Shown piece by piece: positions 8,476-17,253 of a stretch of DNA of 64,000 bases. The position numbers were made by a program, and so were the translations under genes. The stretch is taken from assembly GCA_024228935.1 (NCBI GenBank), contig JAAESX010000192.1, positions 40,793 through 104,792 on the forward strand, in the 5' to 3' direction. Under the pieces are notes generated by a model. It did no database searches and was not told where the DNA came from. It worked only from the letters and a program-made list of their open reading frames with translations. This stretch comes from Pseudomonadota bacterium (GTDB taxonomy: Bacteria > Myxococcota_A > UBA796 > CAJQPC01). How positions within the stretch are numbered: the stretch's first letter is position 1; every line of letters begins with the position of its first letter.

Positions 8476-9056
8476 ATCGCCGTCCCGCTGACGGGCACCT
8501 CGACGATGGCCGTGTCCGGGTCGTTGCTGTCGATCAGGACGGAGATGTCGAGCGCGCCAGGCTCCTCGGGGGCGAACTCGACGTAGAACGAGAGCGAGCC
8601 ACACGGCGGCACGACCTCGCTCGCCAGCGAGCCGATCGTGATCGGAACGGCCCACTCGGTCAGCCGGATCGGGTCGATCTCCAGGTCCTCGGGCCCCTCG
8701 TTGAAGATCTCGATGACGACGGTCGAGACCTCCCCCACCGCCACCTCGCCGAACCCGATGCCCTCGGGGCTCACCCGGATGTCGGGCACACCGACCTCGG
8801 TGACGAACGGGCACTCGTCCTCGTTGCAGGGCAGCGCCTCGCGGCACACGCCGGTGGAGCAGTCGGACACGGTCATCACGCAGTCCGAGTCGACCGCGTA
8901 GACCATCCCGTCGACGTCCATGACCTCGGCCGCGACGCAGACCTCGGCCGCGTCCTGGAAGCACTCGAGCTCGGCCGGGACCCGGCACGTGTCCTCGATG
9001 ACGGCGATGCCGCAGTCCAGGGGTCCTCTTCCACAAGCCAGCAGGAGCACGAACAT
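8472..9056 (-). CDS. Lipoprotein with Cys-rich N-terminus and ASH/HYDIN-like Ig domain
   Basis: A 194-residue predicted lipoprotein (MFVLLLA then Cys8). Residues of about 10-85 hold eight or more cysteines, which suggests disulfide-bonded exported folding. The C-terminal half (VSPEGIGFGEVAVGEVSTVV onward) looks like an ASH/choice-of-anchor-D immunoglobulin-like domain, a common module of deltaproteobacterial surface proteins. It probably lies at the outer membrane with a binding or structural role. It is monocistronic and divergent from the beta-helix gene at 9116. Confidence 0.65.
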   Translation of the reverse strand: MFVLLLACGRGPLDCGIAVIEDTCRVPAELECFQDAAEVCVAAEVMDVDGMVYAVDSDCVMTVSDCSTGVCREALPCNEDECPFVTEVGVPDIRVSPEGIGFGEVAVGEVSTVVIEIFNEGPEDLEIDPIRLTEWAVPITIGSLASEVVPPCGSLSFYVEFAPEEPGALDISVLIDSNDPDTAIVEVPVSGTAI

Positions 9057-9115
9057 GCCCTGCCCATATCCGCCCGCTGCGTGTCTTGGTTGATGACTCG
9101 CACGGAGAACTCCTC

Positions 9116-11146
9116 TTGACCCTGCTCCTCTGGCTCGCCTGCACCGACAAGGACCCTCTCGCCGACAGCGGCCTGGACAGTGACCCCATCGACACCGGCT
9201 CGCTGGACAGCGACCCTCCCGTCGATGCCGACGGCGACGGGTTCGACGAAGACGAGGACTGCGACGACGACAACGACGCCGTGCACCCGGGAGCGGACGA
9301 GCTCTGCAACATGCAGGACGACGACTGCGACGGGGCCATCGACGAGGACGCCGTGGACGCCGATGTGGGCTGGTTCGACGCGGACGGCGACGGCTACGGC
9401 GCGGGAGACGAGGTCGCGGGCTGTGCGCTCGAGCTCGTAGACAACGCCGACGACTGCAACGACGACAACGACACGGTCAACCCAGGCGCGGACGAGGTCT
9501 GCGACGGCGTCGACAACGACTGCGACGAGGTCGGCGACGGCAACGCGGTGCCCGGTGACTTCGCCACGCTCCAGGACGCGGCCGATGGGCTCGCGGACGG
9601 CTCGGAGATCTGCGTGCAGCCCGGGACCTGGGCCGAGTCCGTCGACGTGAGCGGCCGCACGCTCACCTTCCGTGGGGCCGACCGGGACACCACTCTCTTC
9701 GAGGTGGGCGACACGCCGAGTTTCACCGCGGACGGCTCCGAGGTCGGTTCGGGCGAGCTGACCCTCATCGGACTCACGGTGAGCGGCGAGCTGGCCGTCG
9801 ACGACGACGTCACCGGCGCCTTCGCCTGGGCGGAGGCGAGCAGCATCCGCCTCGAGGACATCGCCGTGACCGAGCTGGACGTCATCATCGCGGACGGCGA
9901 GCTGTACGGCGCCGTGGTCGGGGTGACCAACGGCACGCTCGCGGTCGACGGACTGGCCGCGACAGACGTGACCTTCGATCTGCAAGGCGGGACCGACAAG
10001 ACCTACGGCGGGCTCGTCTGGGCGGACGACTCGGACGTGACGCTGCAGGACGTCACCGTCGAGCGGCTCGACTCGACCGCCTCGTCGACGGACCAGTGCA
10101 AGGTCGACGGGATGGCCGTCTTCGTCGAGGACGGCACGCTCGCGGCCTCGGCACTCTCGATGACCGACAGCCACGCTGCGTGGAGCTGCGGCGCGTACGC
10201 CTCGGTCGAGGGCTGGTTCCTGTTCGGCGAGGACATCATCGGCACGATCGACGGCCTGGAGGTCGACGCGAGCAGCGTGACGCTCGAGGCCGAGGACGCC
10301 AGCGGCCAGGGGCTGGTCGAGTGCGAGGACTGCGAGATCGACTGGACCGACGTCACGGTCACCGACAACGAGCTGTCGGCCGAGGGCACCGTGGACGGCG
10401 CGTGGAACGGCCTGATCCGCATGGACTACGGCGAGTACACGCTGTCGGGCGCGACCGTCACCGGAAACTCGGTGACGGCGCTGTCCGACCTCGACAGCGC
10501 CCGGGCCTATGGCGGCCTGTACGCCAGCGGCGCGGTCGAGTTCGACCACCTGGACATCCGCGACAATCACGTGCTGGCGGGCGAGGACGCCTATGGGGCG
10601 GGCCTGGTGCTCTTCGCGGACAACACCGCGACGGTGACGAACTTCATCCTGGCGGGGAACACCGTCGAGTGCGACGGCGAGATCGCAGCCGGAGCGGGCT
10701 TCCACACCGCGCTGGGCGACGGGCACGTCACGCTGGTCAACGGCGACATCGTCGGGAACTCGGCGACCGGAGCCGCGACCGAGGTCGGAGGCGCAGGCGT
10801 CCACGGCCGCTACGTCGCTCGGGCCACCATCGGGCAGAACGACGCGACCAACGTGAACGTCGTCGACAACGACGTGTGGATGGAGGACGGCGTCGAGCTG
10901 GGCGACTGGGCGTACACCAACGCGCCCGACGCGGACTTCGACGGCGACGACTGGACCGCGGACGAGGACGGCAACCTGTCCGAGGATCCGCTGTACACGA
11001 ACGTCACAGGAGACGCGACCGACTGGGACCTGCAGCTCCAGAGCAGCAGCGCTGCCATCGACGCCGGGGACCCTTCGATCCTCAACGACGACGGCAGCAC
11101 CAGCGACATCGGCGCCTACGGTGGCCCCGACGGGACCACCTGGTAG
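9116..11146 (+). CDS. MopE-like Asp-rich beta-helix lipoprotein
   Basis: This surface protein has about 676 residues. I place the start at TTG 9116, about 10 bases after GGAG, because it gives MTLLLWLA then Cys9; an upstream TTG at 9086 is possible. After the anchor come two or three metal-binding repeats of the form DADGDGFDEDEDCDDDNDA ending in LCN or VCDGVDNDCD, as in MopE-type calcium-binding repeats. From about residue 150 there is a right-handed parallel beta-helix made of short repeats (TVTGNSVTA, LDIRDNHV). The end, AIDAGDPSILNDDGSTSDIG, is the standard C-terminus of this family. Two broken paralogues lie at 36781-38707 and 58513-59780. Confidence 0.75.
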   Translation: MTLLLWLACTDKDPLADSGLDSDPIDTGSLDSDPPVDADGDGFDEDEDCDDDNDAVHPGADELCNMQDDDCDGAIDEDAVDADVGWFDADGDGYGAGDEVAGCALELVDNADDCNDDNDTVNPGADEVCDGVDNDCDEVGDGNAVPGDFATLQDAADGLADGSEICVQPGTWAESVDVSGRTLTFRGADRDTTLFEVGDTPSFTADGSEVGSGELTLIGLTVSGELAVDDDVTGAFAWAEASSIRLEDIAVTELDVIIADGELYGAVVGVTNGTLAVDGLAATDVTFDLQGGTDKTYGGLVWADDSDVTLQDVTVERLDSTASSTDQCKVDGMAVFVEDGTLAASALSMTDSHAAWSCGAYASVEGWFLFGEDIIGTIDGLEVDASSVTLEAEDASGQGLVECEDCEIDWTDVTVTDNELSAEGTVDGAWNGLIRMDYGEYTLSGATVTGNSVTALSDLDSARAYGGLYASGAVEFDHLDIRDNHVLAGEDAYGAGLVLFADNTATVTNFILAGNTVECDGEIAAGAGFHTALGDGHVTLVNGDIVGNSATGAATEVGGAGVHGRYVARATIGQNDATNVNVVDNDVWMEDGVELGDWAYTNAPDADFDGDDWTADEDGNLSEDPLYTNVTGDATDWDLQLQSSSAAIDAGDPSILNDDGSTSDIGAYGGPDGTTW

Positions 11147-11156
11147 GTCACTCAGC

Positions 11157-13427
11157 TCACTCCTTGGTCGCGGTCACCTCGACCCGGTTCATCGCGCGGT
11201 CCTTGGCCACGATGGTGACCTCGTCGAAGACACCGGGGAGGACCACCACGATGCTCTCCTCGTCGCGGCCGCGCAGGTCCACACGGTGGGCCAGCTCGGG
11301 GTGACCGACGGGGGTCACGAGGATGCTCCGCAGGGGCTCCTCGGGCCACAGCTCGACCCGGGTCACGCCGCGGTCACTGGTGACCTCGACCTCGAGCTCG
11401 GGGGCGTGGCTGTCGATGTGCATCGTCTCGGTCCAGACCTCGGTCGAGCCGTCGGCCATCGTCACGAAGGCGCGGATGACGTACTCGCCGTCCTCGACGT
11501 CCCGCGGGACCAGGAAGCGGTGGAACCAGCGACCGCGCAGCGCGTCCCACTCGAGCTCGACCACCGGGCCCCAGGGAAACAGCGCGATGACCTCCTGTGC
11601 GTCGGCGGGCGCCTCGATGGTCAGGAGCGGGTCACCCGGCGGCATGTAGACGCGGCTGACATCGCCGCCGACCGCCTTCATGACGTCGACGCCCTCGGGT
11701 GCCTCGGACGGCTGGACCAGCGTGGTCATGTCGCCGTCGTTCCGCATGCGGTACTCGACCGCGACGAACGAGGTGTGGCGGGTGAGCAGCCGGTAGCTGA
11801 GCGCGGTCTCCACGATCTCATCGATCGTGTCCTGGTCCTCGCCGTGGTTCATGTGCCGCTCCAGGGCCTTGACCCGCTGGCGAGCCCAGGTACTGGCGAC
11901 GGCCGTGCCGTCATCGACCGGAACGAGCGTCAGGGTCTCCTCGTACTGGCGATGGCCCTGGCGGCCACGGATGGTGACCTGGGTCAGGTCACCGTCGTAC
12001 CGGCCGACGAGCTGGAGCGGGGCGCCGGCGAACAGGTCCGGGGCGCGCTCGGGGTAGACGGCGTCGATCTCGGCGCCATGGAAGTCCAGCGTGATGTCGG
12101 TGAGGACGGGCCGCGCGATGCGGTCGTAGAACTCCTCGACCTTGCCCTCGGGCGACTCGTTCAGCAGCACGTACGTGACGTGGCCGCGGCCGATGTCGCT
12201 CATCTCGTCGAGCAGGTAGCGGTTGACGCTCGACCCGATGCCGAACGAGAAGAGCCGGGTGGGCCCGAGCTTGTCCTCGATGGCGGCCAGGATCTGGCTC
12301 TCGTTGCCGATGTACCCGTCGGTCATGAAGCAGACGATGCGCTGGCGCTCCGGGTCGTAGGGGTAGTCGAGGCTGGCCTCGATCCCGGCCATCATGTGGG
12401 TGCCGCCCATGCCGTTCATCCCGTCGACGAACGCCAGGCCCTTCTCGATGTTCTCGGGCGTGGCCGGCAGCGGCTCGGCGGACATCTGACTCGCCGCGTC
12501 GGAGAACCGGATGACCTGGAAGCTGTCGTTGGGCAGCATGCCGCTGAGCGCCTGGCGCATCGCGTCCTTGGCCATCCCCATCGGGACGCCGTTCATCGAG
12601 CAGCTGTTGTCGACGACGAAGATGAGCTCACGGGGCACGACGTGGTCGGCGACCGGAGCCTGCTGGGGCTCGAGCGTCAGGGCGAAGTGACCGTCCTGGA
12701 CGAGCAGGCTGGCCAGCGGCTGGTCGTTCTGCGGGTCGATGTTCAGGACGAAGTCCTTGTCGCCGTTCAGATCGTGCAGGCTGGTGCGGTAGCCGGTGTC
12801 GTAGCTGTCGTCGCCTTCGAGCTCCTGGACCCCGTGGGTCTGGGACCAGACCTCGCCGATGGGCATGCCCAGCTCGACGGCGACGTCGATGTCGACGGTG
12901 GCGCCGGTCGGACCGATCGAGGTCGGCGGCGTGACGGCCTCGTGGTCCTCGACCAGCGTCGCGGGAGCGAACCTCGGCCCGACGGTCATCGGGTACTCGA
13001 AGGTGTAGACGCCGTCCTCCCAGGTCATCGGCTGGGTCATGTGGAGCGTGACCGTGATGGTCTCGTGCGGCGCGATGTTGCCGATGCTCTGGTGGAAGAT
13101 GTTGTCCCGGGACTGCTCGGTGAGCGCGGCGGTCTGGCCGTTGGAGACCGCCTCTTCGTACGTGTTGCGGGCGTCCTCCTTCGTCTGGATCTCGCCCTTG
13201 ATGACCCGGTCCCCCATGCGCATCTCCATGTCGTCCACGGCCGCGTCCTGGTGGAGCGGGAACGTGTAGAGCGCTTCGATGAAGTCCTCGTTCGGGTTGG
13301 AGAAGACCTGGGTGACGGTCAGCTCGGCGTACGGGCCGGTGATGAGGACGTCGACCTCGGTCTTTTCGAGAGGCAGCTCGCTCGCCGCCATGGCGCTCAG
13401 CGAGAAGGTGTGGAGGAGAAGGGTCAT
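11157..13427 (-). CDS. VIT and von Willebrand A domain protein, secreted
   Basis: This 756-residue exported protein resembles the inter-alpha-trypsin-inhibitor heavy-chain family. An uncharged signal peptide (MTLLLHTFSLSAMAA) starts at the ATG at 13427. The VIT domain (about 20-135) includes TQVFSNPNEDFIEALYTFPL. The vWA domain starts near 265 with an intact MIDAS motif D-N-S-C-S at 273-277, so metal-dependent ligand binding is expected. A beta-rich C-terminal domain follows. It probably mediates protein-protein or matrix contacts outside the inner membrane. A near-perfect sigma-54 promoter precedes it, divergent from that of the gene at 13689. Confidence 0.85.
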   Translation of the reverse strand: MTLLLHTFSLSAMAASELPLEKTEVDVLITGPYAELTVTQVFSNPNEDFIEALYTFPLHQDAAVDDMEMRMGDRVIKGEIQTKEDARNTYEEAVSNGQTAALTEQSRDNIFHQSIGNIAPHETITVTLHMTQPMTWEDGVYTFEYPMTVGPRFAPATLVEDHEAVTPPTSIGPTGATVDIDVAVELGMPIGEVWSQTHGVQELEGDDSYDTGYRTSLHDLNGDKDFVLNIDPQNDQPLASLLVQDGHFALTLEPQQAPVADHVVPRELIFVVDNSCSMNGVPMGMAKDAMRQALSGMLPNDSFQVIRFSDAASQMSAEPLPATPENIEKGLAFVDGMNGMGGTHMMAGIEASLDYPYDPERQRIVCFMTDGYIGNESQILAAIEDKLGPTRLFSFGIGSSVNRYLLDEMSDIGRGHVTYVLLNESPEGKVEEFYDRIARPVLTDITLDFHGAEIDAVYPERAPDLFAGAPLQLVGRYDGDLTQVTIRGRQGHRQYEETLTLVPVDDGTAVASTWARQRVKALERHMNHGEDQDTIDEIVETALSYRLLTRHTSFVAVEYRMRNDGDMTTLVQPSEAPEGVDVMKAVGGDVSRVYMPPGDPLLTIEAPADAQEVIALFPWGPVVELEWDALRGRWFHRFLVPRDVEDGEYVIRAFVTMADGSTEVWTETMHIDSHAPELEVEVTSDRGVTRVELWPEEPLRSILVTPVGHPELAHRVDLRGRDEESIVVVLPGVFDEVTIVAKDRAMNRVEVTATKE

Positions 13428-13461
13428 GGTTGCTCCGCTGCAAGGTGGCGACTGGAGCAAG

Positions 13462-13477
13462 CGCAAGGGCCGTGCCA
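13462..13477 (-). promoter_or_regulatory. Sigma-54 (-24/-12) promoter
   Basis: The minus strand reads TGGCACGGCCCTTGCG, a match to TGGCACG-N4-TTGC. It lies 35 bases upstream of the VIT/vWA start, which has GGAG as ribosome site. Confidence 0.8.
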
Positions 13478-13514
13478 GGGATTCGGCCGGGTTTTCGAGG
13501 CCGCATCCATCGAT

Positions 13515-13526
13515 CGTGGATCCGGG
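13515..13526. promoter_or_regulatory. Candidate enhancer-binding-protein site
   Basis: CGTGGATCCGGG lies between two divergent sigma-54 promoters. The same 12-mer occurs, inverted, at 5810-5821 upstream of a third. A neighbouring ATCCA-N7-TGGAT inverted repeat overlaps it. The role is inferred only from recurrence and position. Confidence 0.4.
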
Positions 13527-13637
13527 ACGGTCGATCGGTAGATGACGGCATGTCCGGCCAGGGACCCGCGCTTCGGCCTGGGATGACAGCGTGTCCGAGA
13601 CACCCCGCGAGAGAACCGCAGGAGGGCGCGCACAGGC

Positions 13638-13653
13638 AGGCACGGCGCTTGCT
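13638..13653 (+). promoter_or_regulatory. Sigma-54-like promoter
   Basis: AGGCACGGCGCTTGCT differs from the consensus only at the first base and keeps the essential GG and GC with 10-bp spacing. It points at the lipoprotein gene starting at 13689. Confidence 0.7.
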
Positions 13654-13688
13654 TCAGAGGCCCTCGAAGCCGTTAGAGGACGCCCGAA

Positions 13689-14699
13689 ATGCTGCTGTTC
13701 ACGCTCATCGCCTGCCCCAAGCCCGTCGACATCGAGGGCCCGCCCGTGCCCGTCGGGCTCCCGGTGGTGCCGGCGCCGGTCGCCCCCGTGTACACGCGCG
13801 CTCCGGGCATCCCGAGCGACGAGCTCGTGCGCTGGGCCATCGGCCCCAGCTCAGGATCGCAGTACGACGAGACCCTGGCCGGAGCCGCCGCGGCGCTGGC
13901 CTTCATCCACGACGAGCACGACGCCGTCGACGAGGCCGCCATCCGCTGGGCCCTGTTCCGGGCCGGCTGGCCGTATGGCTTCCAGACGGTGGACCTGGTC
14001 ACGGTCCCAGCCGACACGACGCCCGATGCGCTGATCACCACCGCGCGCGCCGCGCCCGAGGGCACCCCCGTCGGACTGGCGCGAGTCCGCGACGATGACG
14101 GCGACACCTGGGTCCTCATCGTCGGAGACGTGGCCGCGGACCTACCGCCGTTCGACCGCGAGGCCGAGGTCGGTGAAGGGCTGGACCTGGGCGTCACCCA
14201 GCGGGCCCTGGCGCCCGGCGGCGACCTGGTCGAGGGCGCGTTCGTCTACGGCGAGCCCGGCGAGTGGGTCATCGAGGCCTCGGGCGACGACTGGCTCGTC
14301 AGCGTCCCGGTCTACGTCGGCGAGAGCACGCCCGAGGACGGACCGTTCATCGCGGTCGACACGCTGCGACCCAGCGTCGAGCAGGCCGAGGTGGGGGCCG
14401 AGGGCAAGGTCAACGTCCTGCGTGACCTGCTGGGAGCCGATGACCTCGAGGTCGACCCTGTTCTGAGCTCGCTGGCCCGCTCGGCCGCTGACGCCGGGGC
14501 GTTCGAGCCCTCGACGGTCTACGACAGCTCGGCCGTCGCCATCAGCTGTACCGGACAGACCGTCCAAGGCTGCCTGGACCGGACCTTCTGGTCCATCGAC
14601 TCGCGGGCGCTGCTCGCAAACCCGGAGCACACGCACATGGGCATCGCCGCACGCTGGACGACGGACGGGCTCCGGCTCTGGGTGATCCTTGCTGGCTGA
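13689..14699 (+). CDS. Lipoprotein of unknown function, paralogue-like partner of the CAP gene
   Basis: A 336-residue predicted lipoprotein (MLLFTLIA then Cys9) with a Pro/Val-rich linker. It shares its layout with the following gene: an N-terminal domain, a middle segment on presentation of an effect vector (WVIEASGDDWLVSVPVYVGE) and a C-terminal segment with paired cysteines (ISCTGQTVQGCLDR). The C-terminal part may be a degenerate CAP-like domain, because it ends with NPEHTHMGIAARW where CAP proteins have their last strands. It is expressed from a sigma-54-like promoter, and the next gene begins inside its 3' end. Confidence 0.6.
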   Translation: MLLFTLIACPKPVDIEGPPVPVGLPVVPAPVAPVYTRAPGIPSDELVRWAIGPSSGSQYDETLAGAAAALAFIHDEHDAVDEAAIRWALFRAGWPYGFQTVDLVTVPADTTPDALITTARAAPEGTPVGLARVRDDDGDTWVLIVGDVAADLPPFDREAEVGEGLDLGVTQRALAPGGDLVEGAFVYGEPGEWVIEASGDDWLVSVPVYVGESTPEDGPFIAVDTLRPSVEQAEVGAEGKVNVLRDLLGADDLEVDPVLSSLARSAADAGAFEPSTVYDSSAVAISCTGQTVQGCLDRTFWSIDSRALLANPEHTHMGIAARWTTDGLRLWVILAG

Positions 14700-15858
14700 A
14701 GCGCTCCTGCTCCTGGCGTGCAAGGCGCCGCCCGAGGTGGCCGTCGACCGCGACCAGGGCATGGTCCGGTTCCGGCCCGTCCCCGCGCCCACGAGCGAGA
14801 TCGCGCTCACGCTGGTGGACCGCGTCCCCGGCGCGACCTGGGACGCCGGCCTGGCTCGAGCGACCGAGCTGCTGGTCGCGGGGGCCGTCGACCCGGCCTC
14901 GCGCCTGACCCCGATGGCCCAGGCCTCGGCGCTGTCGCTCGGGGGCTACCCCGGCCAGGCACAGTTCGGGCGCGAGCTGAACGGGGGCGCGTTCCCTGAC
15001 GACCTGGTCCAGCAGATGACCGAGTTCGCCATCGCCGGCGAGGGGGAGATCGACGTCGCGCTGAAGAAGCGCTCGTATGCCGACGGCACGACGCTCTGGG
15101 TCGCCGCCATAAGCCGCAGGACGGTGCTCCTCGACCCCACCCCTCGGGACGTCGCCCTGGACGACTCGATGCCGGTCACGATCGAGCAGATCCACGGCGA
15201 CGCCGAGCTGGTCATGTACGTGGCTCGACCCGACGGCCACATCGACAGCTGGCCGATCGAGACCCTGGTCGGGCGCTGGCTGACCGAGTTCCACGTCCCC
15301 GGCGAGTACCGGGCCGAGGTCGTCGCGAACTCGGGAACGAGCAGCTCGGTCGTGCTGCTCTGGTCCTTCTTCGTCGAGGCCGAACCCAAGCCCATCGGCA
15401 CGCTGCCCGTCGCCGAGCTGGGCTCGAGCGTAGCGGCCGCCGACGCCCTGTACGAGGCCCTGAACACCACGCGGGTCGAGCAGGGCCTCTCGGAGCTCGA
15501 GCGCTTCGAGCCGTTCGAGCCGCTGGCGCGCGAGCACGCCGCGTACATGGCCCACACGGGTCGCGTCGGACACGTCCTGCCCGGCACCACCGACGGGGTC
15601 GCCGCCCGCGCTGGACGCACCCACATGCCGATGGCCGACCACCACGAGAACGTCGCCACGGCGCTGACCTGGGAGGACGCCCACGACATGGTGTGGCTCT
15701 CGCCCGGACACCGGAAGAACCTGCTGTGCGAGCCGTGCACGCATGTGAGCATCGGCACCGCGACGGGGATGAACCACCGCGCTCCCCAGCTCTACGTCAC
15801 GTGGGAGCTGCTGGCCTTCCCGAACGGCGAGCCGCAGCCGCTGACCCCGAAGCCCTGA
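14689..15858 (+). CDS. CAP/SCP-domain lipoprotein
   Basis: A 389-residue predicted lipoprotein. The start is TTG 14689, the first start codon after an in-frame stop at 14683; it gives MLAEALLLLA then Cys11 and overlaps the upstream gene by 11 bases. The N-terminal about 240 residues are unassigned beta-rich sequence. The C-terminal part (about 250-380) is a CAP domain (CRISP/antigen 5/PR-1) with LYEALNTTRVEQGLSEL, a His in MAHTGRVGHV, HENVAT and LSPGHRKNLL. CAP proteins act extracellularly as proteases, lipid binders or ligands; which applies here cannot be told. It is co-transcribed with 13689. Confidence 0.8.
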   Translation: MLAEALLLLACKAPPEVAVDRDQGMVRFRPVPAPTSEIALTLVDRVPGATWDAGLARATELLVAGAVDPASRLTPMAQASALSLGGYPGQAQFGRELNGGAFPDDLVQQMTEFAIAGEGEIDVALKKRSYADGTTLWVAAISRRTVLLDPTPRDVALDDSMPVTIEQIHGDAELVMYVARPDGHIDSWPIETLVGRWLTEFHVPGEYRAEVVANSGTSSSVVLLWSFFVEAEPKPIGTLPVAELGSSVAAADALYEALNTTRVEQGLSELERFEPFEPLAREHAAYMAHTGRVGHVLPGTTDGVAARAGRTHMPMADHHENVATALTWEDAHDMVWLSPGHRKNLLCEPCTHVSIGTATGMNHRAPQLYVTWELLAFPNGEPQPLTPKP

Positions 15859-15883
15859 CGCAACGGAGGGCCCCTCTGCGGGC

Positions 15884-15889
15884 TACGTT
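15884..15889 (+). promoter_or_regulatory. Putative -10 element of a leaderless transcript
   Basis: TACGTT in the context GGCTACGTT lies 8 bases before the ATG at 15898, with no ribosome site between. Confidence 0.35.
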
Positions 15890-15897
15890 GGCCACCC

Positions 15898-17253
15898 ATG
15901 CGCATCCTCCTCGTCCAGGCCTTCACGGCCCTCGATCTCGAGCTCGTCTTCCCCATCGGCCTGTCCTACCTGGCCGAACAACTGCGGGATCACGACGTCG
16001 AGATCTTCGACGTCAACCTGCACCGGGACGAGGCCGATCCGTACGCCTTCCTGGGCGCCAAGGTCCGCGAGTTCGCGCCCGATGTCGTCGGCATCAGCCT
16101 GCGGAACATCAAGGTCGCCACGCCCGGCCTGCACTCGGACGACTTCGAGCCCCAGCAGAAGAGCGTCCGCATCATCCGGGACAACGCCCCCCACGCGAAG
16201 ATCATCGCCGGCGGCACGGCGTTCTCGCTCTACAGCGAGATCTTCATGAAGAAGCTCCCCGAGCTCGACATGGGGATGTGGGGCGAGGGCGAGGAGCGCT
16301 TCCCTCGCTTGCTCGCGCAGCTCGACAAGCCGTCCTCGGTGAAGGGGATGTGGACCCGCGGCGCCGACAACGAGCCGGTGTACTCGGGGCAGCCGGGCAC
16401 CTACAACTTCCGGGACAACGGCCACTACCGGAAGGACCTCATCGACTTCCAGCCGTACGCGAAGTCGAGCTTCGTCAGCGTCGGCGTCCAGAGCAAGCGG
16501 GGCTGCGCGCTGCACTGCATCCACTGCTCGGACACCTACCTGCTGGGGAACGCCGTCCGGCGCCGCACCCCCAAGGACGTGGTCGACGAGATGCAGTTCC
16601 TGGTCGAGGAGCGCCACGTCCCGCAGCTCTTCTTCTGCGACCAGATCTTCAACATCCCCGTCCAGCACAGCATCGACATCTGCAAGGAGATCGTCGACCG
16701 CGGCCTCGAGGTGCGCTGGTCGGCCTGGTTCAACGAGCGCGAGAACACGCTCCCCGACGAGCTGCTCGTCTGGCTCAAGCGCGCCGGCTGCGGGCTCCTG
16801 TCGTTCAGCCCGGACCACGTCGACGACCGGATGCTGAAGAACCTGGACAAGAACTTCCGCTACAAGGACCTCGTCTACACGTACCAGGCGGCCAAGAAGC
16901 ACGGCCTGGACGTCGAGTACAGCTTCTTCCTGAACGCTCCCGGCGAGGACTGGCGCAGTCTGTACAACCTGCTCGAGTTCGTCGCGAAGGCGAAGCTCCA
17001 CTGCGGCGGCAACTTCCGGATGTTCACGCTCCTGATGATGCAGCCCATCCGCATCTACCCGCACAGCCGGCTGCACAAGCTGGCCATCGAGACAGGCCTG
17101 ATCGACAAGGACGCCGACCTGATCGAGGGTCAGTTCTGGAACCCGGGCGGCCTGAGCTATGCGGTGGCCGGCATCCAGGCCGGCGCCCAGGCCGCGTACA
17201 AGGCGCGCAAGCACTACCAGAACCTGATCGGCAACCCGACCGCCACCGTCTGA
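15898..17253 (+). CDS. B12-binding radical SAM protein
   Basis: This 451-residue cytoplasmic enzyme starts with a cobalamin-binding-like Rossmann domain (about 1-145). The radical SAM domain follows, with the iron-sulfur motif C203-x3-C207-x2-C210 and a TIM-barrel sequence up to about 400. The B12-binding DxHxxG motif is not obvious. The family includes methyltransferases and ring-forming enzymes of secondary metabolism and lipid modification; the reaction here cannot be inferred. A TACGTT box 8 bases before the ATG and no Shine-Dalgarno suggest a leaderless message. The next gene starts within its stop codon (TGATG). Confidence 0.85.
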   Translation: MRILLVQAFTALDLELVFPIGLSYLAEQLRDHDVEIFDVNLHRDEADPYAFLGAKVREFAPDVVGISLRNIKVATPGLHSDDFEPQQKSVRIIRDNAPHAKIIAGGTAFSLYSEIFMKKLPELDMGMWGEGEERFPRLLAQLDKPSSVKGMWTRGADNEPVYSGQPGTYNFRDNGHYRKDLIDFQPYAKSSFVSVGVQSKRGCALHCIHCSDTYLLGNAVRRRTPKDVVDEMQFLVEERHVPQLFFCDQIFNIPVQHSIDICKEIVDRGLEVRWSAWFNERENTLPDELLVWLKRAGCGLLSFSPDHVDDRMLKNLDKNFRYKDLVYTYQAAKKHGLDVEYSFFLNAPGEDWRSLYNLLEFVAKAKLHCGGNFRMFTLLMMQPIRIYPHSRLHKLAIETGLIDKDADLIEGQFWNPGGLSYAVAGIQAGAQAAYKARKHYQNLIGNPTATV

